Made by a program: the position numbers and the translations under genes. A stretch of DNA of 64,000 nucleotides, from assembly GCA_030425685.1 (NCBI GenBank), contig JAUIAD010000014.1, positions 1 through 64,000 of the forward strand, given 5' to 3'. This stretch comes from Gammaproteobacteria bacterium. Its GTDB lineage: Bacteria; Pseudomonadota; Gammaproteobacteria; Coxiellales; Coxiellaceae. Position 1 is the first letter of the stretch. Every line of letters starts with the position of its first letter. The notes beneath the pieces were generated by a model. It was not told where the DNA came from. It saw only the letters and a program-made list of their open reading frames with translations, and made no database searches. Positions 37,746 through 47,958 of the stretch are shown in pieces.

Positions 37746-39278
37746 TTATGCAACAGCAAGCTTAATTGTCTCAACCTCGCTAATAGCATTATCAACGCAC
37801 TCCATCAGCTCATTTAATAAAGCTTGCTCAGGAAAAATATTTGCGTGTTCCAATTCTACTTTTAAGTTTCTTAGCAACACATCGGTGTGGTGCATTAAAT
37901 CAGCGGGGTCTTGTTTTATGAGTTCAAAATTATATATTGATTTCTTGATAATACTACCAAGCTTTTCCCTTCTTTTATATTTACCCGTGTTAAACAAATA
38001 TTGTAAATAGCTATACCTACATTTATCGAGCAGAGTACTAAACAGCTGCTCTATCTTAGCAGTTTCAGCATCATACTTACCAACAATAACATCATAAGCT
38101 TTCGTTTCTTCGTAAAATAGCTCCAAATCTTTTTGGCATAAATTATTTCTGACACGCTTATTATGAGATTGTACCAGGGGTTGTAAATCTGCTGAAAAAC
38201 CCTTTAGCCTTCTTTCTTCTTGCGGTACACAGACAAAATCAGCGCCGAACGGTGGCTTGGTGACTTTGATATGTTTCCATTTCCTCGTGATTTTCGTTAA
38301 CGGATACTTCTTTAACAACGATGCTGCTACATTTTTTAAAGAAAACTTATCTCCTTTTAGTGGTACGGGACCACGTTTTGTAAAGCGCGGATCTATTTGC
38401 ACAAACGAGGGGGATATCTTAGCTTCTTCAACGACATAAATTGAATTTGATGTTAACACATGATCCACTTGCGCAGGCAAAATCTCTGAGGTGCATTCAT
38501 GCATTTTACCTTGCTGCAAAACCCTTTTTGAATGCATACGACCATGATCCAAACAGACATCCACAGCCTGTGTATATTGGGCACCACCGGCAGTTGTAAC
38601 ATTAAATACAGAATTGTTGGGAATTGTTAACCCATCTTCAGCACATGGGTAGGCTGAAATTCTTACATTGCTAATATCGGTTGGTGCTTGCTGCTGATAA
38701 TTTCGTTTATTAGGGAAGTCTAAGTCTACTTTATCAGCCCTTGCTTTTACTATACTTTCAATCTTTGGTTCACTTCCGCACTGTATATAAAGAGTCATAT
38801 TCAACACTTTATTCTCAACAGCAACCGGGATTGAACTTAACATCAAATGAACATTTTCATGCTGTTTTTTTGCTATATCTAATATCGCCCCAAGCAAAAT
38901 ATCATATTCTGCAAGTGTAATTGGCCTTATTAAATAAAGGAAAAACTCATTAAGCAATGCTCTGGTAACTTTATTGCTACACTCTTTTTTGATGCGATAG
39001 CACCCATCATCACTCTTTTCACAATAATATTCTTGATGGTATTTGTTGGTTAATTCAGCGATAAGCTCTATTTGCGCGGCCATCCTCTCCAAGGCAGAGG
39101 ATAATCTCCAACCATAACGATAGCGGTCATATTCCCCATAAGAGTGTTTTGGATTCGCATTGTAAAACAGTAGATCTCGAATACAAATCTCCTGATTCAT
39201 GCATTTTTCTTTTTTCTTAAGCGTCCTTAATAGTTTTTCTTTCATCCTCTTGATAGAAAGATAGTTTTTATAAAACAT
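37746..39278 (-). CDS. Uncharacterised effector-like protein (510 aa)
   Basis: No family named with confidence. A central block (about 150-260) is the most structured: HENVHLMLSSIPV, LNMTLYIQCG.EPKIE, FNVTTAGGAQYTQAVDVCLD and HGRMHSKR, alternating strands that look like one alpha/beta domain with conserved-looking Gly, Asp and His. The C-terminal third is charged and helical. Start uncertain: ATG 39278 has no ribosome site; ATG 39245 (MKEKLL) and 39200 (MNQEIC) are alternatives. Basic N-terminus, no signal peptide. Standing alone between the toxin-antitoxin pair and a racemase-family gene, it is an effector candidate by context only. Confidence 0.65.
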   Translation of the reverse strand: MFYKNYLSIKRMKEKLLRTLKKKEKCMNQEICIRDLLFYNANPKHSYGEYDRYRYGWRLSSALERMAAQIELIAELTNKYHQEYYCEKSDDGCYRIKKECSNKVTRALLNEFFLYLIRPITLAEYDILLGAILDIAKKQHENVHLMLSSIPVAVENKVLNMTLYIQCGSEPKIESIVKARADKVDLDFPNKRNYQQQAPTDISNVRISAYPCAEDGLTIPNNSVFNVTTAGGAQYTQAVDVCLDHGRMHSKRVLQQGKMHECTSEILPAQVDHVLTSNSIYVVEEAKISPSFVQIDPRFTKRGPVPLKGDKFSLKNVAASLLKKYPLTKITRKWKHIKVTKPPFGADFVCVPQEERRLKGFSADLQPLVQSHNKRVRNNLCQKDLELFYEETKAYDVIVGKYDAETAKIEQLFSTLLDKCRYSYLQYLFNTGKYKRREKLGSIIKKSIYNFELIKQDPADLMHHTDVLLRNLKVELEHANIFPEQALLNELMECVDNAISEVETIKLAVA

Positions 39279-39364
39279 TAAGTTACATAATTCTCAATCG
39301 ATAAATTCTTAAGCCGCAAGTAAACGAAGGTTATTATAAACAACTTGCACCAACACCGATAGGC

Positions 39365-40054
39365 TTATACTAAAGAATCAACAATATCATCTGCCAACAA
39401 TCTAGTCGTATCAATAACGGGGTGTTTACAATTTATATTGTTTAACACCATCGGTAGTTCTGTACAAGCAAGCGCAATGGCATCGCAAGATGAGCGATAC
39501 TTTTCTATTAGTGCCAATAACTCTTTCTCTGCATGCTCCAGCTTATCCATAGGAATAAGATAATCGAAAATAATGTTATGAATCGCTTCACAATCTTCCT
39601 GGCTTGGTAATACTTCTGCAATACCATGCTCTGCAAGAATCGCATGATATAAGCCACTGGTTGTTTGCCGAGTACCTAGGATAAGTACTTTTTTATAGTG
39701 TTGCTGTTTAGCATAACCTGCCACTATCTTTAGCATATTGATCACCGGCACCTGTGCTAACTGCACCACGCGATCGATTGCAAAGTGAACTGTATTCACA
39801 GGAATAGCAACAAGATCAGCGCCCACTTGTTCAAGCTTACTGATAACACTTAAAATAATATCGGCAACTGCATCCCAGCGCCCTGCTTGCACCTCACTCA
39901 TTAGCGCTGCCGTATTTGGATGATACATAACAATATTAGGGAAGTTAGACTCGGCTAATTTTTTATAGGATTGACTTATTATTCTTTGGTAACAAATAGC
40001 CGCTCCTGGGGCTGAAAGGGCACACAACCCAATTGTTTTCACTAGCTTTTCCAC
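39365..40054 (-). CDS. Aspartate/glutamate racemase-family protein
   Basis: The 229-aa protein has the two-lobe racemase plan, with KKVLILGTRQTTSGLYHAIL in the middle and ALACTELPMVL bearing the second catalytic Cys (C197). The first catalytic position, normally Cys in (P)CNT(A)H, is Val here (AIPVNTVH, V86). Two-Cys racemases need both residues; some single-Cys members such as YgeA have Thr at the first place. So this may act on one enantiomer, catalyse another reaction, or be inactive. The gene lies downstream of a LysR regulator on the same strand, with 135 bases between them. Confidence 0.85.
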   Translation of the reverse strand: MEKLVKTIGLCALSAPGAAICYQRIISQSYKKLAESNFPNIVMYHPNTAALMSEVQAGRWDAVADIILSVISKLEQVGADLVAIPVNTVHFAIDRVVQLAQVPVINMLKIVAGYAKQQHYKKVLILGTRQTTSGLYHAILAEHGIAEVLPSQEDCEAIHNIIFDYLIPMDKLEHAEKELLALIEKYRSSCDAIALACTELPMVLNNINCKHPVIDTTRLLADDIVDSLV

Positions 40055-40189
40055 TATTATTTCCTTTTTAATACCAAATAACTATTTTAAACAATAGCAG
40101 ATAGAACCTTAAAGTAGCAAATAACTGTCAGAATAGCACCCTCCATCAATTTAGCAACAATATTTTCTTAGACGAAAACTTAGAGCACC

Positions 40190-41071
40190 CTACGACAGGC
40201 GTTGTGTAACAAAATCAATAAAACATTTTGCCTTCATGGGAATATAGTCACGAGAGGGATAGACAAGATATAGCGGTGATTTAACACTACTCCAGCGCGG
40301 CAATATGGTTAATAATTTTTTTTCTTTTATTTCTTTTTCAACCATAAAATAGGGAAATAGCCCAACGCCCATATGATTTAACACAGACACCTTAAGAAAA
40401 GAAAGTAAATTTGAAGTGACAATGGGATTGATAGCGATATCTTTTATCACACCCTCTAGCTCGAAATGCCACGCTTTACTACCGCGATACGCCAAACAAG
40501 CAACCCCTTCTAGCTCATCAGGCGAATTAACCTTGCTTAAATGATTTTCTTTAACAAACTTTGGCGTCGCAACAATTGCTGATGCAAACCTGCCAATAGA
40601 ACGCGCAATAAGACTACTATCATCTAGTTTTGCACTTCTAAACACAACATCATAGCCCCCAGCAATAATATCAACCAATTTACTGTCTAGCTCCATTTGC
40701 AGTGACACGTGTGGATACTGTTGCTGGAACTCAGCGATAAGGGGCGCTAACACACTGACTCCAAAAGCAGGAGGTGCAGCGATACGCAGCTGTCCTCTTG
40801 GTTCGCCACCCAGTGCTTGCAGCTCACTTAAGCCTTTTTGTAAAACCTCATTCATTGCGGTCGTCGTTGTTAGCAGCTGCTCACCCGCGGTGGTAAGCAC
40901 TAAATGTCGAGTGGTACGCTGGAATAGCTTTTTCCCTAATTGTTCTTCTAGTCGACGCACGGCTTTGCTGATATAACCCTTGCTAACATTTTGATTTTCA
41001 GCTGCTTTTGTAAAGCTCCCTAATAAGGCTACTTGATGAAATACCATTAGGTCTCGCTGGTCTGGCGCCAT
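40190..41071 (-). CDS. LysR-family transcriptional regulator
   Basis: Standard 293-aa LysR protein: N-terminal winged helix (FTKAAENQNVSKGYISKAVR, RLEEQLGKKLFQRTTRHLVLT) and a periplasmic-binding-like effector domain from about residue 90 (RGQLRIAAPPAFG). It is divergent from the MFS exporter gene with a 99-base gap, the usual layout for a regulator of its neighbour. The inducer is unknown. Confidence 0.95.
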   Translation of the reverse strand: MAPDQRDLMVFHQVALLGSFTKAAENQNVSKGYISKAVRRLEEQLGKKLFQRTTRHLVLTTAGEQLLTTTTAMNEVLQKGLSELQALGGEPRGQLRIAAPPAFGVSVLAPLIAEFQQQYPHVSLQMELDSKLVDIIAGGYDVVFRSAKLDDSSLIARSIGRFASAIVATPKFVKENHLSKVNSPDELEGVACLAYRGSKAWHFELEGVIKDIAINPIVTSNLLSFLKVSVLNHMGVGLFPYFMVEKEIKEKKLLTILPRWSSVKSPLYLVYPSRDYIPMKAKCFIDFVTQRLS

Positions 41072-41170
41072 ATTGTTTTCCTACGTAAACACTATTATTC
41101 CATATTGATTCTACAAAAAAACAAATCGAATTGCTAGAATTTAAGCAAATTTTAACCAGGTGGGAAAATC

Positions 41171-42553
41171 ATGAAGAAAAATATATTACTGTTAGCAATC
41201 TGTTTATCGAGTTTTATGGGGTGTTTAGACCTCACCATCGTCAATACTGCCTTGCCAGCCATTCAGTTATCGCTCGGCGTTAGTGTCACCGTGTTACAGT
41301 GGGTTATGACAAGCCTACTGGTCGCCTTAGCCAGCAGCATGGTATTAGTAGGACGTCTTGCGGATATTTATGGTCAACGAAAAGTGATGCTGGCTGGGCT
41401 AGCCACTTTTGGCCTATCTTCTTTATTAGCCGCTTGCTCAACAAGCATCAGCCTGTTAATTACAGCGCGTGTTTTGCAAGGTGTCGGCATTGCCATTTTA
41501 TACACTGTTCCTCCCAGCATTATTAGCAAGTACTTTAAAAAATCGACAAGAGGCAAAGCAATGGGGCTCTATTTTGCTGCCAGCGGCTTTGGCATGGCAA
41601 GCGGGCCTTTTCTTGGAGGCGTTATCACTTCAGCACTAAGCTGGCATTGGATTTTTTATTTAAATATTCCTTTGGTGATGATCTCCTATTTAATTTGCTA
41701 CAGACAATTACCAAAAACATACTCCCATCAACGACAAAAAGTCGATAAAGTAGGTGCCTTGTTATTAGCCATTACCCTATCATCATTAATCATTGCTACC
41801 ACTAAATTCTCAGCTACTTATACGATGATCAATGCAGGCTTTTTAATATTAGCCGTTGCCACCTTGGTTAGCTTTATATTCTGGGGAAAACAACATAAGC
41901 AGCCTATTATTGATTTTAGGTTATTTAAATATCGCATGTTTACTATTGGCGGGCTCTCTAATATAGCTCTCGCGTGTTTTTATGGTGTTGCCTTTTTTCT
42001 TATGCCGTTATATTTACATTTTGCAAAGGGTTTTACTGAAATGCAAATTGGCTTTATGCTGCTATCAACGACGGCAACTATGGCGTTAATATCCCCTTTT
42101 GTTGATAGAATCCTAAAAAAGCTATCCGTGTGGGCAGTGTTAACGACAGGATTTTGTTTATTTGCTATTAGCGCTATGATGCAAGCGTTTTTTGTCAAAG
42201 ACACTTCACTTTTAATGATTATTACCAGCTATATGTTGATGGGTGCAGGATGGGCGCTGATTCTTAATCCTTCGTTTGCCAGCGCACTAAACTCTGTGCC
42301 AACGGAAAAAAGTGGTAGCGCCATGGGCACCTTGGGAACGTTGCACAATGCTGGTGCTAGCATTGGTTTAGCAGCCGGCGTGATGCTGCTTTCTCATGGT
42401 AGTCACGGGCTAACGCCAACGGCTTTCTTAACAGAGCAACACACACCATTTCTTTTTATTGCTGGCATTGCTGTTGCAATGAGCGCTGTGCTTATCAAGC
42501 AGCTATCTAAAAATATGAAAAATGCTCAAAATCAACTTAGGAGCAAAGCCTAA
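41171..42553 (+). CDS. MFS drug exporter, DHA2 (EmrB/QacA) family
   Basis: 460 aa with about 14 hydrophobic helices. It has the family signature LDLTIVNTALPAIQ in helix 1 with the membrane Asp, motif A GRLADIYGQRKVMLAG, and motif C-like GMASGPFLGGVI. A proton-driven efflux pump of the inner membrane; substrate unknown. The ribosome site AGGTGGG is 6-8 bases before ATG. It is probably controlled by the divergent LysR gene. A terminator follows at 42571. Confidence 0.95.
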   Translation: MKKNILLLAICLSSFMGCLDLTIVNTALPAIQLSLGVSVTVLQWVMTSLLVALASSMVLVGRLADIYGQRKVMLAGLATFGLSSLLAACSTSISLLITARVLQGVGIAILYTVPPSIISKYFKKSTRGKAMGLYFAASGFGMASGPFLGGVITSALSWHWIFYLNIPLVMISYLICYRQLPKTYSHQRQKVDKVGALLLAITLSSLIIATTKFSATYTMINAGFLILAVATLVSFIFWGKQHKQPIIDFRLFKYRMFTIGGLSNIALACFYGVAFFLMPLYLHFAKGFTEMQIGFMLLSTTATMALISPFVDRILKKLSVWAVLTTGFCLFAISAMMQAFFVKDTSLLMIITSYMLMGAGWALILNPSFASALNSVPTEKSGSAMGTLGTLHNAGASIGLAAGVMLLSHGSHGLTPTAFLTEQHTPFLFIAGIAVAMSAVLIKQLSKNMKNAQNQLRSKA

Positions 42554-42570
42554 CAGCAAGCATAGGGAAA

Positions 42571-42612
42571 AGCGCTCTATTGTTCTGTATTTTTTAGAGC
42601 GCTGTTTCTTTA
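42571..42612 (+). terminator. Intrinsic terminator after the MFS gene
   Basis: Stem AGCGCTCTA (42571-42579) with TAGAGCGCT (42595-42603), followed by GTTTCTTTATTTT. Confidence 0.75.
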
Positions 42613-42702
42613 TTTTACATAGTTGCAGGTGGTCAATTATGGTACGATTCGCGGCCTTACACATAAGATTTATTAGAAATTACTATAGGCCGGAGAAAAG
42701 AC

Positions 42703-43194
42703 ATGAGAAAATTAACTATCATATTCATGGGGTTAGCAGTATTGTCGCTAAGTGCGTGCAGCGCCTTTAAGCATGATATCGCCAAAATGCAAAATAAGAA
42801 CCTAGTGGTCAAAATGCCTAACGGTTCACCTGTTCATTACAATACGAATTTAACCCCGACCAGCAACTGGGGTTGTCATTCAGTAGGCCAATCACAGCAA
42901 TATGATTGGAAAAAGTTTCAACTTGATAGCAAACTGCATTTTGGCAGCCCAATGCAAAGCTTGGCTAAAAGTGGTGTTTCCTACCTTAGCAGCCATGGGC
43001 TGAAAGCAAACTATATGAACCTGCGCATTCCTGAAGATAAGAAATTTAACTTAGGGGTTACTGGTGAGGTATTTTCTTGGGGACTAGGACCTAAGCAAAT
43101 CGCCCACGTTGACTTTTACCAATGTAAAAAGATCAACCCAAGCCTTGATGCTGGTAACACGCAGCACGCATCTTATGGCGTTGACATTGAATAA
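42703..43194 (+). CDS. Putative lipoprotein (163 aa)
   Basis: A signal peptide with lipobox (MRKLTIIFMGLAVLSLSAC, cut before C19) predicts lipid attachment; the following Ser-Ala favours outer-membrane sorting. The mature part has two further Cys (NWGCHS, YQCKK) that could pair. No family recognised. GGAG lies 7 bases before ATG. A terminator hairpin follows at 43235. Confidence 0.75.
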   Translation: MRKLTIIFMGLAVLSLSACSAFKHDIAKMQNKNLVVKMPNGSPVHYNTNLTPTSNWGCHSVGQSQQYDWKKFQLDSKLHFGSPMQSLAKSGVSYLSSHGLKANYMNLRIPEDKKFNLGVTGEVFSWGLGPKQIAHVDFYQCKKINPSLDAGNTQHASYGVDIE

Positions 43195-43234
43195 TTAACA
43201 GTGGGGTTAAAGATAGCCCTGCGATAATTATTAG

Positions 43235-43258
43235 GCCCTAGCATCGCTAGGGCTGTTT
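43235..43258 (+). terminator. Intrinsic terminator after the lipoprotein gene
   Basis: Stem GCCCTAGC (43235-43242) and GCTAGGGC (43246-43253) followed by TGTTTTA. It overlaps the last codons of the convergent 438-aa gene and may stop transcription from both sides. Confidence 0.7.
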
Positions 43259-44563
43259 TACACCCACAACAATAAACCCACAATCCATCGCATCTTCAGG
43301 CCGATTGGCATTGGCTGCCTGCTCAAAAAACTTAACTCTATCCAATACTGACCGTTTACCCGGCTGACGATCATCTTCACATTCCCGCGCCGTTGATTGC
43401 CCCGCTGAAAAAAATCCCGTAAGCGTTGATAGCAACCCTCCCTTATTAGCAACCGGGGCTGGTGGCACTTTATCCTTAGCTTCCTTAGCATCAGACTTTT
43501 TAACGTTAGGGTTGCGCGCCCTCTTCTCAGCGTTAAGTTTTTTCATCATAAGCGCTTGCTTTTTCTTTTCTTTACTCAATTGCCTTTCACGCAAAGCAGC
43601 TTGGGATTTTGCAAGCTTCGCTGCTTGTAGCGCCTTCTGCGTTTCCTTTTTATGCTTAATCCGCTCTGCTTGTAACGCCTTTTGCTGCAATTGATCCGCT
43701 TGCTGTTGTTGCAACACCATCACTTGCGAAGATTGCTTTCTTAAGTCCTTAAGTTGCTGCTCGTGTCTATCCTTTAATTTTTGTTCTTTCGCCATAAACA
43801 GTTTAGTCGCCTTAGCCGTGGCCGACTTAAATATCCCAGATCCTTTATGTTTATCTGTAGCGATTGAAAGATTCGACTTAATAGCATCACATATAGCTAA
43901 AAAAGTGATGGTTCTTTTCTTAAAAGAAATGGATACAGTATGCGGCGCTAATACTGAGAGCTGAAACGTTTCAAAAGCGCGTTTAAAATTACTAATAGCA
44001 AGGGGAAGATCATCATAAGCTGCCTGCGAAACAAATAGATGGTTATCAAATTTTCTTAATAAAATTTTCATTTGCTTGCTTAAATCAAGTTGCTTAAACT
44101 GACTATCTTTTTCGTATTTCCCTTCCAATAACATCCAAAATTGCCGCAGTGTGGCAAGATTTCCCGCCTGTAATAAGCAACGCTTTTTAAATTCCTTAGC
44201 ATGTCTTTTAGAATACGATTGTGTATAGTATTCCTCTCTAAAAACCGGTTTTAACATTGTCGGCATATAATGAAACGGGGTATTCTTAGAAAAATCTACG
44301 AAACAAGGGCAGGCATCATATTTACCCAGTAATAATACTATAAAATCTTTATATTTACCCACTTGAATAACAGCATCAACATCAGAATCACCACGTTCTT
44401 CTAACAGCTGATTTGCCCTCTGAGCAAAATAGCCCACTATATTGGTACCACTACTTTCACTTTCAGCATTAATATGATTATCCTTAAGAAACTCAGCCAT
44501 CCCATTTTCAAATGATTGAACACTATTACTATCCGCTAGTGTTGCAAAGGCTTTATCTCGCAT
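43247..44563 (-). CDS. Uncharacterised protein with long coiled coil (438 aa)
   Basis: The N-terminal 230 residues are soluble without recognised domain. Residues about 250-350 form a Gln/Lys/Glu/Ala-rich coiled coil (KEQKLKDRHEQQLKDLRK, QQQQADQLQQKALQAERIKH). A Lys/Pro linker (KDKVPPAPVANKG) follows, then LLSTLTGFFSAGQ and a short C-terminal part. No signal peptide. Such architecture is common in type IV effectors, but function cannot be read. Confidence 0.65.
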   Translation of the reverse strand: MRDKAFATLADSNSVQSFENGMAEFLKDNHINAESESSGTNIVGYFAQRANQLLEERGDSDVDAVIQVGKYKDFIVLLLGKYDACPCFVDFSKNTPFHYMPTMLKPVFREEYYTQSYSKRHAKEFKKRCLLQAGNLATLRQFWMLLEGKYEKDSQFKQLDLSKQMKILLRKFDNHLFVSQAAYDDLPLAISNFKRAFETFQLSVLAPHTVSISFKKRTITFLAICDAIKSNLSIATDKHKGSGIFKSATAKATKLFMAKEQKLKDRHEQQLKDLRKQSSQVMVLQQQQADQLQQKALQAERIKHKKETQKALQAAKLAKSQAALRERQLSKEKKKQALMMKKLNAEKRARNPNVKKSDAKEAKDKVPPAPVANKGGLLSTLTGFFSAGQSTARECEDDRQPGKRSVLDRVKFFEQAANANRPEDAMDCGFIVVGVKQP

Positions 44564-44921
44564 ACAAAAAACTCCCCAAATAATATAAAAAATTAAATCT
44601 AAAAATATTGTATATCTTGAGTCGACTAAAAATAGTATTTATAGACGCTGATAAGTGACTGAGTGAATTTCTGGGTAAATACTAGAGCAAGTCTATTTAG
44701 AACGCAAGGCGCATAACAAATACAAATCGACATACAGACTGATATCCTCAGCATCATGACTGATACTTGTATGCAATAGACATTAATAAATTTATTTACA
44801 ACAGCCCTAACAATTGTTTTGAGCCACCTCAAAAAATACATAGCAATGTCACGAGCTAGATAAAACCTGGTCTTTTAATGCCCACTCGACATACACCCAA
44901 TCTAAAAGTTACTATAATCAA
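44564..44921. other. Intergenic region
   Basis: Divergent promoter region of the coiled-coil gene and the outer-membrane protein gene; nothing else recognised. Confidence 0.4.
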
Positions 44922-45914
44922 ATGAATATTAGTCTCGGTATCCTTTCAATACTTTTATTTATAGTTTGCAGCGAAAACACTTTCGCCTACGAAAAGATTG
45001 TTGGCCCCTGGACAACGGGACCGCTGGTTTCACCTAATGGCAAAACAATTCCCAAAGGCTATACCAATGTACAGCCCTACTATTCCATTTCTCAAAGCAA
45101 CACAATTTATAACGATCACTGGCGCAGAGTTCCGGCTCCTTTTAGTGAAACAAGCTGCCCGAATATCGAGCTCATTCAGGGATTAGCCAAGCGCCTAGAT
45201 ATTGAAACGGATATCCCCTATGAGTTTAATAAATCCATGGGGCAAGCAGGAAAAGGCTGGGATGATATCACCATGAAGCTAGGCTACCAGTTAATCGACT
45301 CGATAAAAAATAGCGCAATACCAAATCTGCGTGTTTGGTTGCAAGAAAAATTTCCCAGCGGACGCTACCAGCATTTAAGTCCTTACAAAGAAGGCACTGA
45401 CGCAACAGGAGATGGCACCTACCAAACCAGTATTGGTGGCACCTTTCAACAAACGTATCGTATGAGTGATGGGCGCTATTTAATTGCTTACCTATCATTA
45501 GTCTACCGACTACCCGCCAAAACAAAAGTAGTCGGCTTTAATACCTATGGCGGCGGCTTTGGCACCAACGGTACCGTTGAGCCTGGCAATAAAGTTTTTA
45601 TTGACCTTGCCTTTGAATATACCTTAACCCAAAACTGGGTAAGTGCCATTGATATTATTTTTAATTCACAAGATAAAACAACTTTTCAGGGAATACCTGG
45701 CCTCAATGCCGATAAGACTATCGCCACTGTTGGTGATGGCAAAGAAAGGCTATTGAGCCTAGTACCCGCCATTGAATACAATTTTAATTCTCACTGGGGC
45801 ATTATTGCTGGCACTTGGTTTGTTTATGCTGGAAGAAATCAAGATGACTTTGCGGCGTTTTCAGTTTCGATTAACTACTATGGGCGATCGCCGCTGATAG
45901 ATGATAGTTTATAA
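44922..45914 (+). CDS. Outer-membrane channel-like beta-barrel protein
   Basis: Signal peptide MNISLGILSILLFIVCSENT, cut near FAYE. The mature 310 residues have alternating aromatic strands ending in a strand with a Tyr-rich finish (FAAFSVSINYYGRS). Blocks such as LAFEYTLTQNWVSAIDIIF and LVPAIEYNFNSHWGIIAGTW resemble the MetA/phenol-degradation transporter-like barrels (COG4313 type). It probably sits in the outer membrane; substrate unknown. Confidence 0.7.
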   Translation: MNISLGILSILLFIVCSENTFAYEKIVGPWTTGPLVSPNGKTIPKGYTNVQPYYSISQSNTIYNDHWRRVPAPFSETSCPNIELIQGLAKRLDIETDIPYEFNKSMGQAGKGWDDITMKLGYQLIDSIKNSAIPNLRVWLQEKFPSGRYQHLSPYKEGTDATGDGTYQTSIGGTFQQTYRMSDGRYLIAYLSLVYRLPAKTKVVGFNTYGGGFGTNGTVEPGNKVFIDLAFEYTLTQNWVSAIDIIFNSQDKTTFQGIPGLNADKTIATVGDGKERLLSLVPAIEYNFNSHWGIIAGTWFVYAGRNQDDFAAFSVSINYYGRSPLIDDSL

Positions 45915-46015
45915 ACGATGGACCTTCTCAGCTTTCTGTTCAGCCAGTGATTTTATATGCGCGCGCTTGATCAGTTTTTTATTTGCAGTAAAAAATAAAC
46001 CTCTATTATTAGGAC

Positions 46016-46315
46016 TTACGCATTGACAGAAGGCCCATAACTTGCATTCCCCAGAATAAAGCTACGAATAGTAGCAACAAATAAGTCACGTTGCACTTCA
46101 TACCAATGCGAAATAGTTTCATCTATTCGCATACACTCTAGCCTGAAAAAGCCTTTCAGTGGACAAAACACATAGTTATTTATTTGATGTTCCTTTAGCA
46201 CTTGGAATTTTTCAATGTTGCAAACTTGCTTTATTGCACGATGATAGCGTTCGATGCTCCAATGCGCTGCTTTGATTTGGTCAGCATATCCGTGCCTCGA
46301 TAAAAATAAATGCAC
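46016..46315 (-). pseudogene. Transposase C-terminal remnant (DDE type, IS701/IS4-like)
   Basis: Only the last 99 residues remain: the helix with the third catalytic acid (HWSIERYHRAIKQ) and the conserved tail (ISHWYEVQRDLFVATIRSFI). No upstream transposase sequence or inverted repeats are visible, so the element is dead. The rest of the 45915-46505 gap shows no gene. Confidence 0.75.
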
Positions 46316-46505
46316 TTTATCATTTATTTTTCTACACGTCAGTCATGATTTAGCATTTTAGCGCTTTCTATAAGCCCTATGCTTTTTCAAATTAGATTAA
46401 CTATTATAGGCGATTAACACTGATAGATGACGATTGATTAACTGAAACTATAAGTTAAAGTAAGGGCACAACATTCTGCGCCCTTTATATTTAAATTTAT
46501 AAACA

Positions 46506-47786
46506 TTATTTGTTGAATGTTGCCGCACAAGCAATAACCGCACACTCAACAGGCCAAAATACGCCAGCAGCTGTAGCAATTGCTGCATTTTTAGCAAATA
46601 TACCGCAAGCGCTTGCGCTACCATCCATGCTGTCATAGCTACTACGATCTTGATCATTTTGTAGAAAACAAAAAGTCCCGCAACCCATTAAAAAGGCCAC
46701 ACCGCCGTAAATAGGAAGACCTATTTTTACAAAACCATCAATAAATCCATTAGCTGCTGCTTTCCAATTAAGGCAACTGACAAATTCAGCATCCACAGCA
46801 TTTTGCTCACCTAAGCAATTAGTTGCAGCGCCATCAGTAGCATACATTACCAGCTGTCCCGCGTAAGAGGCTCCCCCATAGGAGCTTGAAGCACTAAGCG
46901 GGCAGGATTGCTTATTAAAACCAGCCGCAGGTAGTGTCTGACAAACAATATCTAATAATTTTTCGCCCGGGAAACAATGTGTTAAACCGTGCTCAAGCGA
47001 AAGAGAGGGTTTACCACCAGGGATGGAAAACACAAAACGTGATGCTTCGGCGATTAGCTGCGTTCCATTGTTAAGCCGACCTTCAATGCAGAAAAAGGGA
47101 TGACCATTACATAAATTTGACGGCCCTTTACCGATAGTAATGGAGTATGGACAGTCAGGCGTCGCAAAGGTCCGTGGCAATGAATTATTTCTTGCAGTTT
47201 CTAACAATAAAGAAGTGTCGCTATCATTGCTATTTTCTAAAACCTCATCTAATTGTGGATCATCTTTAATACTGCGGCAAAAGCTTTTAAAAAAACCTTC
47301 TTCTAATACTGAAGATCCTTTTAACCACTCGGTAATATATTCAAGAATTTCAGCTTTACTTCCTTGCAAGGATGTTGCAGAAGCTGTTGCACCAGTAATT
47401 TTACTTGCTAAAGTCGAAGCCGCATTACTAATCCCATTCCACATTTTTGACAAGAAAGATTTCGCTGTTTGCAGGTCATAAATACTATCAGGGATATGAG
47501 CTTCTAACTCACCATTGGCTAGTGTTTTTATAAGCCCCTTTGATAACAACTGCTTATAGACAATAACAGTTAATGCGCTCCATAATTCAGGCGTAAATAA
47601 ATTTATAGGATGATTATCACCGAAGCCATATTGGGGGATATTATCCTCTTTGTACGAGACTGTAACTGCAGTGGTATTTGGTTGGGCTGTTGCATAAGCA
47701 ATGGCCATTTGCGTCATCATAAAAAATGGATTGCTTTGTGCTGCTGTGGTGGTTAGCGCTGTGCTATTTGCGTTAAATACTCTCAT
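46506..47786 (-). CDS. Uncharacterised effector-like protein (426 aa)
   Basis: No family recognised. Starts MRVFNANST with AGAGG 9 bases upstream. The N-terminal 60 residues are Thr/Ala-rich; a helical Ser/Ala segment lies at about 108-145; the second half is Cys-rich (about 14 Cys). Hydrophobic stretches occur at about 354-374 (VKIGLPIYGGVAFLMGCGTF) and near the C-terminus (FAKNAAIATAAGVFWPVECA). No signal peptide. The palindrome pair at 47959-48034 lies 173-248 bases upstream, as in the C58 protease and 780-aa genes. Confidence 0.65.
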   Translation of the reverse strand: MRVFNANSTALTTTAAQSNPFFMMTQMAIAYATAQPNTTAVTVSYKEDNIPQYGFGDNHPINLFTPELWSALTVIVYKQLLSKGLIKTLANGELEAHIPDSIYDLQTAKSFLSKMWNGISNAASTLASKITGATASATSLQGSKAEILEYITEWLKGSSVLEEGFFKSFCRSIKDDPQLDEVLENSNDSDTSLLLETARNNSLPRTFATPDCPYSITIGKGPSNLCNGHPFFCIEGRLNNGTQLIAEASRFVFSIPGGKPSLSLEHGLTHCFPGEKLLDIVCQTLPAAGFNKQSCPLSASSSYGGASYAGQLVMYATDGAATNCLGEQNAVDAEFVSCLNWKAAANGFIDGFVKIGLPIYGGVAFLMGCGTFCFLQNDQDRSSYDSMDGSASACGIFAKNAAIATAAGVFWPVECAVIACAATFNK

Positions 47787-47958
47787 TTAGACCTCTATTA
47801 TCAAGTGATTTTTACTAGAAAACACCCTATCACTAACTTATTAAATTAATATTAACTAGAATTTTTTTTTGATAAAATTAATTCTCACTTAAGCTTATAT
47901 GCAGACCAACCAATAGATGGAGTGCAGTTTACCAAAAGATGGAGGGGGTTTTTATTTC

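Noticed and set aside
37606-38010. 134-codon plus-strand frame overlapping the end of the 510-aa gene
   Set aside because: Mostly antisense to the 510-aa gene with Ser/Asn-rich shadow composition.
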